64,000 nucleotides of DNA from Datnioides undecimradiatus (GCA_008933995.1 WARS01000036.1:19701285-19765284); one strand, 5' to 3'. Numbered from the stretch's first letter, positions 49,481 to 63,242 are shown. Translations and numbers: made by a program. Notes: generated by a model not told the origin, from the sequence alone.

Positions 49481-52400
49481 AGACTGGTAATGGTGCGCAT
49501 AATAAAAGACGGTAAAACAAGTGAAACTGCTCCTGTGAAGGTGAAGTTACACGTATTAGAGTCACTGAGAATCTTTAGTAGGCACAAATCTGCAGAGCTA
49601 GGGTGTCTTTATGCAAATGCAACCAATTGGACATAACCTGCCCATGTCCGTTTTAGCTAAAAGGCTAAAAATCATTTCCTTTCTTTGATGCAGACTTCCT
49701 CTCACCAAATCCATTTTCATCTGATGTGAGATTGAAATATTTCAAATACAAACGCAGAAACTCTCATTCTCAAGGCCGCGCACTAGCACTTTATGAACAT
49801 GCATTTCTCACCCAGCATTTCAAACTATAACTCGGTAGTTTCACGCAAAAGAGGAACCTTTACAACGTTTATTTCATTTGAATGGCTAATTGTTTCCATC
49901 GCCTCTGCAGCTGTCCGCCGCTCTCGCCTCGTGTTCTGCTGCTAACATGTCGGGGACGACGTTGAGGGAGTTACTGAGGACGAAAACGTCTCGATGTCAT
50001 TTGATTAGGGCCAATCTCCTCGAATGCAGAATACAAATCCGGGTAAAGGTGCCCTTGCCCTAAAAAAGCACAGCATGGCTTTACGATCTCAGGAGACTGA
50101 TGCTCTTGACATTTTAACCAGTGAGTCTATATCATGAAAAGACAAACAAGGGCACAAAGCTGCACTGTACACGCAGCGTGTGCGATGGCTGCAGAGTGTA
50201 TTTGTGAAAAGTGAAAAGCGGGGGGAGTGTAGGACACTCGCACGTTTAATGAACCGTGCGCTGGTGGATGAGTTCGCCTTCTGCTGGCAAACACGCCATT
50301 TCTCAGGCAAAACTCCAAAAGAATGATCTTCTCCGCTCTCCTCTCTGCACTTGGGAAGATCAATGATTTGTTTTCCTGCGGACCTTTGTCTCAGGATTGA
50401 ATCAAATTAATCTTTTTCTAATGCAATTCTCCTCGTGAGCCGGGGAGAGTCTCTAAACATCCCTGCGCTGCCTGCAAATCGCCACACCGCGTCAGCGTGA
50501 ATCAGTCAGGTGAGCGGGAAGACGTATGAGCTGACAGCGCCTCTTCAGACGCCGACCTGCCTATCAATCGTCGAGCCGCGTGGCGCCAACAACGTGAGGA
50601 AACGAGCAGAAATGTCGCCGCCGCGTCTGTGCAGGAACAGCGAAGGCAGCACGCAGCACCTCCTCCACTCTGAGCCGCTGTCGTCTGCCAGGAGAAACAC
50701 GGACAAACAGCCACCGTAAGAGCAGCGAGGCCGAGTGCTCCTGACCTCATTACTGTGTCACACACTCTTTAAAGCGTAGCGGCGGTGACAGCCGCGTGTT
50801 ACTTTATGTTACCCCTTTATATGAAGTGCTCAGGTGAAAATAGAAAGTTCAATTACTGAGGCGTTTTAATTAGTAAAGGAAGCCGGAGGTCGGGTGGTAA
50901 TAGTCTGCCAGGCCTGCTCTGATGGATGACAGGCGCTGATTCACAGCAGTCCTACGTATATGAGTGCGGCGTCTCTGTTCAATGCAGAGAAAATGATAAA
51001 TGCAGTTTAGAAGAAAAAAAAAATCACTACTGATTCATAATTACTCTGATTTCCATCAACATCATTTTACCAATCGAACCGCGGCGACGTGTTATCTTCA
51101 GACGCCCGGTCAATATCTCACTTGATGTCCCGAGGCACAGCAGAGCCGCCGCGATAATGCCGGAGTCATCTGAAGCCGTTTGTGGCTCCGGTCCGATAAG
51201 TGAGGTCTCAACTTTACCCCATAATGTCGGTTGAGTTGTGGACGATGTGCTTACGTTCGATGCAACATTTGCAACTGAGGCGTCTTTTGAATCTCAAATC
51301 AGCTTAAATTGGCAGCGCCTGCCGTGTGATTTCCTCTTGTTCGATGCCAGCGCAAATGAGGATTTATTCAGGAAATAGCCAGGACCTTTTCTGAGATCAC
51401 AGCGATTGTGGAGGAAACTGGTATTCAATGGATTAAACACTGGGTTGACGAAACAAAGTCCAACAAACACGCAGCTTTCCGAGCGCTGTGGTGGGCCAGA
51501 ACTGTGGCTGACATTAAAACGAAATGATCTGACCTTAAACGACAAGTGGGGAAAGAATAACCACACGTAACTGCAGCAACGAGGCAACAGGAAACTCTGA
51601 ACGGATCATTCCTATCGTACTGTTCTCAAAGTTCTCATGCAAAGTTCACCAAAGGCCTGGAAGCAGGTGCGTCTCAAGCTGCAACATCTCCACAAAAGTC
51701 TTTGCAAAGAAATGAGATCAATTCAGACAGCTCGTCCATAAAGTCCATGAACAGGCAAAGTCCAAGGAAATGAAATCCAACACACAAGGAGACGCATGGT
51801 GAAGTGACAGAGAACAAAGGAAGAGGATATATGTGGAGGGAACACAGGTAAGACTAAGGAAACGTGTGACAGGAGGTAAGTAAACAGACACATGGGGAAA
51901 CTTTCAAAATAAAACAGGAAATAGCTCAAACTCACAGGAACAGCACGTGGAGTCAGTAAATGTGATTTTAGAGACAAAGACAAAGTGACACGGACGTTCG
52001 GTGATTCTCTGCGAAATGCATTTGGTCACGAGTGTCGAGCTTCTCTCGTCGTCCTCGTCTTCTCGTCCTGCCACTCCCACCTGACCTGCAGCAACCCCCG
52101 TGTTCCCGCCGTCACATGACCTCTCCCGCCCACCTGCACACCTGCTCCCTCTTCCCCATCAGCCCCGTGTCTCATACACCTGCCCACCTCCCCTCACTTC
52201 CTGCCAGACTGTCTGTCGTGCTCCTGCCTTAGAGGACCTGCCATTTTCTCTGCTTGCCTGAGTTTTACCCGTTATTACCCCCACCCCCTCCACCCCCGTC
52301 CACCTTTTGGCCTCCTGCCTGATTCCCCCACTGGATGCCTTTGCCTCATCTCCCCTGCCTGTCTGCTTCTGACTTTTTGCCTGTTTTTGAGCAGAACTCG

Positions 52401-52732
52401 AACTTTCTTATTTCGCCGGCCTGGTCTCTGGAGTCGTGCTTATGGGCTCAGACCTGTTTTTACCCAAGCTTAACACGTTTTGCGTCGATCCCTGAAGTTT
52501 AACAAACAACGAGTGTGTTTCTGTGTTCGCGAGACCTTTACAAGGCTGCTCTTTTCTGAATATTTCAAATTCTGCATTGTTTACATCTGTAGCAGTCTTC
52601 TCCTCCACTCTCTTTATTGTCGCAGGGCTACATTTACTTAAATATTACTGTCTCCAACTGTCAATCAGTGAAATATGGTGTAACCAGGTGCAGGAATGTG
52701 AGTCCCAGGTGGGGATCACCTTGTAAAAACGC

Positions 52733-52744
52733 TGCTCCGGAGCA
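52733..52744. repeat. 12-bp palindrome
   Basis: TGCTCCGGAGCA, a perfect inverted repeat without loop. Confidence 0.85.
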
Positions 52745-55384
52745 TGACAGGTAGTCAAAAACCCCCAAAGGGTGCATTTTAATTTACAGTGCCAGGCAGC
52801 TAGAATCGCAAAATAACAAGAGCCTTTCCCGGATAAGTTATGCACTCGCGGCCGAACAACAGACCATCAGTGTCCAATAAGAAACTTCTGGCAGCTATGG
52901 CCGCGGTTTAAGCGTGACGGCAGCAAGATGGCGGCTCCTAACGAGGACAGATGCTGCTACAGCATCAGAAACATCAGGACTGCAGAGAACTTCTTGGTGG
53001 GAAAGATGTTGTGTCATGCTTCGTCTGATTGGTCGAAGACAGTGACAGACAGATGGTTCATCCAATCACCTGCCAAGTACTTTTTTTGGTGCATTCCCAA
53101 ATGGTGCTGTGGAATGAAACGACATCCGGGGTGTCAGGTTATCTTCTTAAAGCCTTGTTTTGCGTTTTAACATCTTCTTCTAAAGCATTTTCAATCGCCT
53201 TGTTGTTGAAAGGCTCCACACAAACAAACCTGACATGCCATATCTTCTTTACAGTATCACAGAAAGGGGGAGTGACATATGAATGAGCTGCAGCGTTCCC
53301 CCGCTCCACTCAATCAGTGTCAGGTCTTCATCAGCCATTAGCCTGCCACCGGCATGACAGTGTGAAATGATAGATTATGGTTTCAGACTTCATTGCATTT
53401 TAATGGCGGCGGGATCCATGAAGGTATAAATATTGACAGAACACTGACAGATTGGCGGCATGCATGTTGCATGCATTAGCATCGACGCACGCGGAGTCAA
53501 TACTGCGCCTGCCTGCGGTTTCAGCGGTCAGCGCGCCGGCATGCGATCGCTTAAAGCAATCGTAGAATCATAAGACGCTCGAGCTGCAACTGAGGACGGT
53601 TCAGTGTATATTAAGAAAAATGGCTGGGTACAATCTCCAGTAGGAGGATGTGAGAAGTGACATCAATTAAAAATGATCTATGACCTTATCCGTGACATGT
53701 CCCTCCCGCCACATCGTTCTCACGCTGCAGCTCAGAAAGGAGAGCAGCAGCAGCAGCGGCGGCGCAATTAAAGGTGATATTCAAAGCAGAAATCAGGGTA
53801 AGTGATGCCTAAGGTGCAACTGTCCTTTAAAGACGCACCGCAGCTGGGCCATAAATCTATTCAGCTGAAAAACGTGACATTAATGCGAATGTACGACTTA
53901 CTTTACATTGATTAAAAATTGCAGTTGTGCCCTTGCATCCCTCCGCAGACGACATAAATTACGGGAAACTTCCTGCTACACTTTTCTTAATTGCGCGCCT
54001 CTTCCGGATGGCGTCCAGGTGGACTCGCGAGACGCTTTCATCCTTTGCCAGACGCAATTAGCCAAAATTGAAAATACTTTATCAGAGACGGTATAATGAA
54101 AAAATACTGAACTTAATGAAAAAAACATATCTATTCTGCTGCAAAATCAACCTCAATCCAAATGTCCTCAAAGGGAGCATGAAAGGAAATTGCTCTCCTA
54201 ACTTTCTCTGCATTATCCCAGCAATGACAACAACTATGTAGGCAATACCGCCCCAAAATATTCATATATATTCATAGTAAGGGGGGCGGAGGGGCTGCAG
54301 AGAAGAAATATTCCTCTGCGTCTGTGTTTTGGCTGATGGAATGGCTTCCAGGGCCAGGTGAAATATTACAGCTGTCAGTATTTCTGACAGAGCCTTTATT
54401 CTGGTCGCTGCTGTTTGATGGAGGACCCCAGCGAGTTTGACACCCTGCTAAATGTCTCCGCCTCGCTGCCACTCTGGAAGCAGTGATAATGGCACGCCGG
54501 TGTTTTGGCAACACGGGCTCCAGCATCACCCCGGTGCACAGACATTATATTTTTAAGCCGAGGGGTGCAGAGACAGAGCCGTTATTAGCCCTGTGGGACG
54601 GCCGCCGGGTGTCCGGTGGTTATTTTGGTCAGTGCATCCAGTGGGTGGCTGCTGCTGTGCTGCTGTGTGCTTACAATTTATTCTGTACAGTATTGCAGGT
54701 ATATTGGCGCTGTGGTTCATTGCACTGCTGGAAATTCCCAATGCCCTGTTGTTATTGTCCATCATGCAGCCTGGGCGAGCACTGTGATGGGATTCTGTGC
54801 TGCGTGTCCACTATATGTGCGCCCACTGCATAGAGCATGCAAGAAGCTGTCTGCAATGTCACCGAGGCTCTTTTCTCTATATTTACAGTATTATATCGAG
54901 GAGATTACAGCTCTGAGCAGGAGGCAGATTCTGCTTTATCGTCTTTGCCGCGCCATAACTTGGCAGCATAACGGCGACGCTGAGAGACATTTAGCCGAGC
55001 CACGTTTCAGGATGTGGATGGATGGCAAGCGGGTTGGAGCCGAGGCCGGTCCATCATCGAGGGGGAGAATTCGCCACCGGAGATCTCACTATTAGAGCAA
55101 AGGACACGTTTAATATTGTGCCAAGGAGACACTATTTATCACGGTGTAATTTCGGAGCGACCAAAGGGAGAAACCCGAGCAAACTGGGACATATGGTAAT
55201 GGCCTGGAAACATCCAGTCCAGTGAGTGGACTGCTCATTTCCCTTTTGATGCATTTGCTTCTGGGGGGAAACAGACTGAAAGGACACAACTTCACTTTTC
55301 TGTTTTCTGATCACATCCATGCATGCAAGAATTAGACAGGTGATGAAAATTAGATGAAAATCAGAAGAATGAGTCAATTCTCTT

Positions 55385-55470
55385 GCAGCATTTAAACAAG
55401 TACTCAGATGCTTCGCTTAATTTAAAGCACTGCATTTAAATTTTACTCAAACAACAATACAGTACCCCTT
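55385..55470 (-). repeat. Possible fragment of the tact/agtac-rich dispersed repeat, reverse orientation
   Basis: caagtactcagatgcttcgc, then actgcatttaaattttactc, resembles the reverse complement of the 3' end of the family seen at 11805-12158. Confidence 0.35.
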
Positions 55471-55491
55471 TCAGCTTGTTTTAAACTGATC

Positions 55492-55510
55492 ATTATTATT
55501 ATTATTATTA
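55492..55510 (+). repeat. (ATT)6 repeat
   Basis: Six uninterrupted ATT units. Confidence 0.95.
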
Positions 55511-57559
55511 CCTTGGCATTAGCACCTAGGCAGCATTTTAACGTTACGCTGCCTTGTTGCTTCAAGCAACACTCACCCGCAGCATTGCTAATGGCTCCAG
55601 CTTCAATCGTCTACACTCTGTCAACCGTAAAGAGAAAACAAGCGAACACGAAGATAATAAAACCTGCAAAACACTGCAACATTTAATCCAACGCATCCAC
55701 GTGCATCGGTGCAGTCGGCCCACGTTCTGACAAGAGCCGCTCACAATCAGCAAGCTGGTAGATACTAAGCTAGTGCAAATACCGCTAACGAGCTACACGA
55801 CTACGACGGACTCTAAATGGAAAAGCCAACATCGCTGACAAGCTGCACGAATGCTAATGCGACCTTCGGCCACCTGAGAGAACTGTGAGTGGGCTGTTCT
55901 GCGCCGGCTCCACTGGTTCAGGTGTTAGCCGCTAACCGAAGAGCGCAGCGCCCGCCCACAGCCTCTACAGAGAACGTCTGTAGACAGGCAAGATAAAAGT
56001 GCACACATATAAAATAACAGGGCAATTACCTATAAGGTGCCACAAGAACAACCCGGCTCAATTAGAGACGAAAACAACTGCGTGCTTTTGCAGCAGATGC
56101 AGCATCTTAATCTACAGCTCCAGCAGAGATATAAATGTAGTGCTGTAGTGCTTCTCTCGCTGCAGCACGGGCTGAAAGTGGCAGAAAGTGGAAACACTCA
56201 CTTTTGCGTAAATGCACTTACTTTCCGACACTTATCTGACCACTTGAATGCCTTTTTATATTCCATCGGAGATTTATTCTGACCGAAAATGCCACCGGGA
56301 CCTTTGTTTCCCCCCCCCCAGCAATAATCTAATGCTCGTTTTAAAAAGAGAGAACTACAGTAAGGCAGGTGGCAGGATTTTGGACAAACTGGCTGCAACA
56401 TGCAACCACTCATTCCTGCAGAGCGACAGCAGGAATGTTCCAGCGCAGCACGTGAGTTAAAAACACTTTTCGCATGATCAGAATATTTGATTCCGGCTTG
56501 TGCAATCAGCTGTGAGCGTGAACGTGAATGCACTCCCGAAGAGCTGCATTTACATCCTGTAGAGTATTTCTGGCCAGTCTGTAAGCGCGGAGGGAACTCG
56601 TCAGCTGACTGCGACAGAAATGGGTCGGTTATTTCATTCTTCAGCGCGCCGCCCGGTCCTCTCCTATCAGTCAGATGGCTTTCATTGTTAATGCATGAGG
56701 CTGGGGGGGGGGTGGAAATGACTTCCTCCTCCTGCATGCTGAAGCACTTCTGTTAAAAATGGATCCCTTAATTACAAGCTCTGTCTGACGAGTCCAGCTT
56801 TACAAAGACAGGTTTTTAAGGACTGCATCTTTCCACAAAGCCAAAGCTCGATGTGCTGCATTAACTGCCCATGCATCAAACCGCCGCACTCTGCCGCGTG
56901 CATGTAACGACATTATGCAAAGCGCATGAGAGAGGCCGTAGCTCACTTATTTTAGAGTGCACAAAAGCGAGGTGGTTGCAGTTTTTACCTACAGGGATGC
57001 ACGTGTGTGCGCATGCTCCTGATTATTCATGTGTGGGTGCCTTCAGCATCTTCCGTGAAACTCATATGTCGAGCCTGTGTCTCACTGTGCACAAGTGGAG
57101 AGTGCACTCGTCAGGGGTGAGGGAGATGATTTGGGGTCCTTACTTACCGTGTTTTATCGCTAATGAAGAGTTTACCGATCGCAGGCGATATCTGCTAACC
57201 CATCTGCCTCTGTGGAGCACACTGCTTCATGGATTAGCTGCTGGTGGAAAGAGAGTTCGCCCTTTTCCATTTTCCATTTCCATTTTTCTGACTTATACAC
57301 CACTCCAACTTACAGTTAGGAACATAATGTTATATTATCTTATTACATAGAAACATTATAGTATATCTGTTGGCAGCGGGAGCAACAGTTTCCTACTTCA
57401 CATGACACACTTGGAGGGTGTCCTCACGACCTGATATGATCTATGATACCATTGGCTCTTATTAACTGTGACGCTGTCTTTAAATTAGAAACATTGCAAA
57501 AATGCTCCATCTCAGTCAGACTTCCATGAAATCATCTCGTCACGACTGGATCGGCAGGC

Positions 57560-57622
57560 ATCATCGAACATGCAAACTCAACACAGAGAGGAGTCGGACG
57601 AGATTCGAACCTGGGACCAATT
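57560..57622 (-). repeat. Dispersed-repeat fragment with tRNA-like B box
   Basis: The minus strand reads ggtcccaggttcgaatctcg, then ctctctgtgttgagtttgca, then tgttc. A ggttcgaatccc followed by tctgtgtggagtttgcatgt phrase is familiar from a ubiquitous fish repeat. The B-box-like ggttcgaat suggests tRNA ancestry, but no A box or cloverleaf is present, so it is not a tRNA gene. Confidence 0.5.
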
Positions 57623-58269
57623 CGGTTTCCCTGTTTTTATCATTTATGTGTCGGTTGTCGGTCACCTCAGAATCAAGGGAGAAGTAGGACGGATGGAGCG
57701 AGGGATGTTGGAGACGCTCCAGCCTGAGTTCACAGGAATACTTGCAAATCACTTGGTCGTAACAATGCATCGCGTTGGGTGGTGAACGCAGTTTAAAGAG
57801 CGACAAAGTCCGTATGGGGAGAAGGTCGGGGTACAGCTTCAGTAAAGCAAACACTCTGAACTAGCATACCTCACCTTCTGCTCACCCTTTGTTGTATTTT
57901 CTACTTTCTTATCGAATGAATAATGTCTACTCTTGGGCAAACCAGGAGATCAATACCAATTTCGGATCCATTTGGCCACAATACAGTCGCATGCCCAAAT
58001 TCTGCGACCTCAGCTCAAGGTGCAGACGGATTGATCTGTGACAATCAAATTGTCGAAAAGCAGCACAGTAAATACAACGCGCGCAGACCTGATCAATGTC
58101 TGCTGCTCCGAGCCGCTGCGTTTGACCTTGACCGCGGAGGAATTAGAGCGAACAGCCGCAGCCTGAGAGAAGACACCGAATGTGTTTCGCTTCGTGTGCG
58201 AGCGGCCGTTGTTTATTAAAGACGGGCGGACTGAATGATGAATCACTTCATCGCCTGCTGCTGTGGAGA

Positions 58270-58298
58270 ACTATGCATCATGCGGTATGATGCATAGT
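58270..58298. repeat. Hairpin: 12-bp inverted repeat with 5-nt loop
   Basis: ACTATGCATCAT (58270-58281), loop gcggt, ATGATGCATAGT (58287-58298). Perfect stem; function unknown. Confidence 0.9.
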
Positions 58299-58810
58299 GA
58301 AGGCTGCTCTCATAAGTCATGTCTGTTGATATCATTATAATGTCTGTGGCAGTTTTGCTGCTGGGTCTTGTTTGTCTATATGTGCATGTGGGTGGGCGTG
58401 AGTTACCCCCTTCGGTTATCGATGCAATTTGAATAATAACAGCCACATTTCTTACAGAAGATGTGATGTGAGGTCGGCACAGACGCATGCAGACAGGAAG
58501 AGAGCTGTCCAGAGAAGATCTGGACGCTCGGCAGCTTCTCTGGGTCTGCAGGGGATTCCTTCGGCAACGTAGGGAGCGAAATACTTTTCAAAACGCGCTG
58601 ACAATCACAGTCAGACAGCGTTGGCGGGGAGACTGCTGCACTTTTTCAGAAGTGAAGTTACAGATGGTCCGTGTCGGTCTGGTCCATCAAAATCAATTCT
58701 GTTTAGCTGCCGATGACACCTGCAATATAACATTCCCCGTTAAAGCAAAGCTTTGCGCTGTGGAAGGCGACGTGAGCACCCTGAGGAAACCGGCACAAAA
58801 CATTCAGGCA

Positions 58811-58947
58811 GCTTTCTTTACAAAACAACCCCCCACAGGGTGTTTCTTTACAAAACAACCCCCCACAGGGTGTTTCTTTACAAAACAACCCCCCACAGGG
58901 TGTTTCTTTACAAAACAACCCCCCACAGGGTGTTTCGTAAAGAAAGC
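58811..58947 (+). repeat. Four-copy 30-bp minisatellite bounded by an 11-bp inverted repeat
   Basis: Four identical head-to-tail 30-bp units occupy 58813-58932; each begins tttctttacaaaacaa and ends ccacagggtg. The array lies exactly between gctttctttac (58811-58821) and its reverse complement gtaaagaaagc (58937-58947). Each unit also has an internal imperfect stem (aaacaaccc / gggtgttt). Because 30 is divisible by three, the array is open in frames on both strands and creates spurious repetitive peptides such as FFTKQPPTGC. Perfect identity between copies points to recent expansion. Confidence 0.95.
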
Positions 58948-61178
58948 GTTTCCCACCCAAAGGCACTGTTTGCATTCTTTAAAGCTGCTACTTTCATAAA
59001 AACAATGGAGAAGAAACGACTATGTAGACTGTGTGAAGGGATACTCGCTCAAGACAACGGAGAATTGTCACCTGACTCTGCAGCTCCAGTCGGCGCCACG
59101 TGGTGTTTTAGCGTCTTTCAGCACATTGTTTTGGTTTTGAAGCGTTTACTGGTTTTGGTTCAGTCTGACAGTCAACAGTTGGACAGCGGAGCAGTCAGCA
59201 GCTAAAGACCAACATATTTCTTCTCAGGATGTTGTTTGTTAACGTAACACATGAAACATATTCACGAGGTGCTTATATTTACATGTTTACAGCTTGTTGT
59301 GCTGCCCCGGGGTCGTCAGAAACCGTGTAGAACATTTATTATTACTGCCACCTGTGTTGCTCACGTTCAAGATCGCTAGCTAGCAGCCGTCCCCTCCTCT
59401 GCCCACTCTGCGAATGCTGATCGGGTGTGGGAGAAAGAACAACTGTGAACTTCTCTCTGCGTACGCTGGAGAGTTGTTTGCTGGACAAACACGAGAGCAG
59501 GCTCCACATTTCTGACGATATCAGCCTTTGTCCACAGCATAATACGGTTAGATCCATTATTCAAATCAGCGGGGTCTGATATGTGAATCCATCTGAATCA
59601 AGTTATCGATGTTAGTCTGCCTTAAGAGATAAGTATCAGCTGGACATTATCAGAGCTGAGGGAGAGAGGTCTTATCTCAGCATAGCAGGGTTCCCAGAGC
59701 ATGCACGCAACTATGAATATACAGTACACAAATCCATACGCACGCACGCTCAGCATCTATCTCTGTCATTGTCAGGTTTTACACCAGCCGGCGTGTTGCA
59801 GCTGATAGATGAGCAGCACCGGAACGACGATTGATTGAAATGTACAGTTTATGTACCGTCTTTAAGGTCCGGCCGAGCGATTTGTCGCCACGCCTCGCCA
59901 TCATGTGTCTCACCCCTTCGATGAATTTTAATCACCCCCACACCGGCGTAATCAATAAGCCATTTCATGGTATCCACACTAACATGTAACCGCCCACCCC
60001 ACTGCACGGCGTGAAATCACTGCTGCCAGACTCAGCTCAAATGAAACACTGTGCACTTAAAGTCCTGAGGATATAACAGAAAACACAGAAAACTCACAGT
60101 GTCTGCAGGGTTATGTTGTGAAATCGTATGTATGCGTAATGAAATTTCACATCAACTAATGGTAAAGTGACAAAAACGTGCCGTGCAGTGGATTTCAAAA
60201 CTGTTTCGAGTTAAGGAATAAGAGCAAGAAACTGAGGTAAAGGTTTCAGGGAGGGAAAATTTCATTTCTCATATTATTTCCATTGTAGTTCAATGGAAAA
60301 TAGTGACAAGTAAAGCAAGTTGTGTCTTTTATGTAACGCAAGTGGATTCACGACATCAGAAGAAAGGGAACCGTGTATAACGAGAGCAGGTGGAGTCAAG
60401 TCATGAAGTGTAGGACTACCTGCATTTCTCACCAGACAGGCAGGATCTACCTCCACCTGTCTGACTGGCAGTAATAAGATGGGGTCAATGACTGCAAATC
60501 AATGAAATAAATGCAGCACTGTCCATCACCTGCCAATGACTGACAGACACAATGAGATGCCTGCGATGCCTGAGGCGGTGCTCCACTCAAGGTTAGCAGC
60601 CTTGTAGCTCACGTAATCCGAAACAAGTGCACCCCAGAGGTTAAATATTGCATTTGGCGCCACCGATATTAAGCCCATGACGGAAAACCATCCATGCAGG
60701 AAATTCCAAATAACCTTGAGGAGCTTAGCAGAGCTTATGACTAATAGATACACAGAGTGAGACGGTGCAGCGCAGGCGAATAACAGGTGAAGCCCCCGGA
60801 TCTAAATACACCTTTACGCAGCCCCTTTGTGTTGACAACACAATGCTGTGCAGGCTAAACAAGTCAGGAAACCTGTATTTTGGATCCACGTTTTGATATG
60901 AGAAGACATCTCGTGGTGCCCGTGCAGGAGACGCTGTGCAGCCCTGCACCCTTGTGTCATGTCTGCATCAAATTAGAGGATCTCCCAGCGGGAGGGAAAG
61001 GTCAAACAGCGGTGAAATGAAATAATATGTTGAATCTGCTCCGATGCTTAGGCACCCCGAAGGCTGTTTCATGTATTTCCAGATCAGAGCTGTTGTTTTC
61101 TCGTGTTTTTGGCTCTTTTCATCCACGACAACAGCCGCAGTATTGTATCAAAAATGGCGTGATGTTTCTGAGCATCCC

Positions 61179-61194
61179 TTTTTTTTTTTTTTTT
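61179..61194 (+). repeat. T16 homopolymer followed by gcag
   Basis: Sixteen T then gcag mimic a strong splice acceptor, but no coding similarity follows. Confidence 0.9.
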
Positions 61195-63222
61195 GCAGCC
61201 GTCTGCGGGGACCGTCAGCAATCGACGACCTAATCACTGATCAGTCGAGCCAGACCGCACGCGCCGAGCTGTCCGCGAGCCGAGCAGAACAGATGATTGG
61301 GCTTGGTATTTCTGTGACCAATGGACCGTAAACATCTACGCTCAGTCCTGAAAGACCATCACCTTGTGCGAGTGTTTCTGAAAGGTTGCTTACTGGCATG
61401 AAGTAAGATGTCTGCTGTAAATAAAGGAAACAAAATGCTCTCTATTCACGCCGGCTGAATGAGAGCGCTTCCATACAACCAACAATGCTCGTATAGATAC
61501 AATGGCTATGAAATTACTTATTTTTATCTACTGTGCAGCACATTGGATGGAGCACGAAAACACATTGTAGACAATAATACGTCAGCTGGCATTTCAAAAA
61601 AACATCTTCTGATTCTGCTGCGCTTTCTTTTTCTATTAATAAAGCCCACGGTGCCTGAGCAGAGCTGTGCTGTGCTAGAGAGACCGGGCTGCTACAGGTG
61701 TTGTTTCAAACATGTGCACGATATTTTTCAGCTTGTTTGAACGCGGTATAAGGAAATGTTATATAAGAAGCTCTGGGGAGCAGCAGCATCGTCTGCAGCG
61801 GGTGGAAACAGAAAGGGAACCAACGACATCCGATAAGGGACTCACTCAAGAGCCGAGTGCCCTGTATTTTAGCAGTCTAGGAAAAGGAAAAGCTGGATTC
61901 ACGTGAGCTTCAGATGGTCCCGGCACCTTAGAAAGTCGCTCCACTGGCTTTTGCGTCTTCATAAGTCGCAACAACATGTGGGAATATGCAGCTGTTTCCA
62001 GGATAAGTGCAACAAATCAGGAGAGACATGGAATATGATTAATTTGTTCACAGGTTTAACGCTAATAAACTACTTTTTAACCACCTGCACACCAACATGA
62101 CACACTATAAATCACATGGGAGCATAAAAATGATGTAAGGCACAGATTCATATGATGTTTCCTACATCAATAAAACATTTACCTTCGTCCGATGTGCTAC
62201 ATTACGTGTAGCAAAAGCTGTTATTCCAGCTTTTTTAAAATTAGCATGAAAGCTAACATGGATTGTTATTTTGTGTTCTTGCGCCAAAATAAAGTGCAGA
62301 GGAGAAGCAGTTTTGAGTTAATGCGTGCATCAGGAGATCGAGGCATGCAGAGTAAAAACCAGGAAAACAGCCCAGCACAGGCAAACACATCCACGGGGAA
62401 GTGGGCAGAATCAAAAGTTCAGGAAAATAGGAAATATCCGACGAAAACAGAAGTCCAGTGACACAACGAAACGCTGGGAAAGAGGAAGAAACACCCCAAG
62501 CACACGGCACGTAGACAAAGCTGCACAGGAGCAAAGGAAGACCACAACTACACAAGGGAGGAGTGGACGAGACAATGGATACCGGCTGAGGAACATCGCA
62601 GAGAGAACAATAATAAACAGCTGGTTTCTCCAAACAGCAGCAGCCACCGAATGCCTCCACAAACTCTTGCAGTCCCGCGGCACGTCAAGTAAGGAAGGAC
62701 AACTTCAGACCTGCTCGCGTTTAATCTCCTTTCTTCCGGGACCTTGTTGCGAGCCGCCCGGCTCATTCATAAAACCAGGCTGTATCTCTCTCCAGGATCA
62801 AAGCACATGGGCTCCGCTGACCTTCAGCACACTGAGAACGCCCAAAATAGCTCCTTCATCCGGCTTCAGTGGGGCAATATGAAAGACTTTGCCAGCAGTC
62901 AATGCTCTTTTAAACTACATACAATGAATCCTTACAGGGGGGCTCGGGGTCTTTTATACATTGTTTGCATATGACTATACTGTTAATGTACATGTGCATC
63001 CCCCCAAAGCATTACCCTTTCAGCCTTTCACCGTACAGTCATCGCAGCAAAGCTTACCCTTGGTTACTACTGATATGCTGCATTAATTAGAGGTGATCCA
63101 GGAGTGTCCATGACTGTCCTCTCCATGACTCCCAGGCTTCTCACTGCAAACCTGGTTGGGGGCGAAATGCAGCCGTTGCAAATGAAAGCGTTACTTTTCC
63201 ATGTTATCCGGCAGTGGTTTAC

Positions 63223-63242
63223 GGTTGGGGTTAGGGTTTGGG
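63223..63242 (+). repeat. Short degenerate telomere-like tract
   Basis: GGTTGGGGTTAGGGTTTGGG is about three imperfect TTAGGG-type units. Too short to be more than an interstitial simple repeat. Confidence 0.6.

Noticed and set aside
51690-52440. Two facing pyrimidine-rich arms (minus strand 51690-51960, plus strand 52040-52440) with the texture of an old fish retroelement terminal region
   Set aside because: Texture only; no ends, coding parts or flanking duplications could be recognised, so no element is called. If it is one, it is an old fossil.
54616-55095. 159-codon plus-strand frame
   Set aside because: Cys/Leu-rich but without family similarity or splice signals; three overlapping frames on both strands.
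56198-56737. 179-codon minus-strand frame
   Set aside because: No recognisable motif and overlapping frames on the other strand; likely chance.
58811-58947. Regular short repeats considered as a CRISPR array
   Set aside because: The copies are contiguous with no spacers, and the genome is a vertebrate; it is a minisatellite.
58487-58999. 170-codon plus-strand frame with repeated peptide
   Set aside because: The repeat peptide comes from the 30-bp minisatellite, which is open in several frames because 30 is divisible by three.
61171-61331. Strong acceptor-like T16-gcag followed by an open frame
   Set aside because: The frame has no family similarity and the T run is a simple homopolymer.
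62325-62882. 185-codon plus-strand frame
   Set aside because: Low-complexity Arg/Gln/Thr-rich product without domains; the DNA looks like decayed repeat, and the opposite strand is also open.
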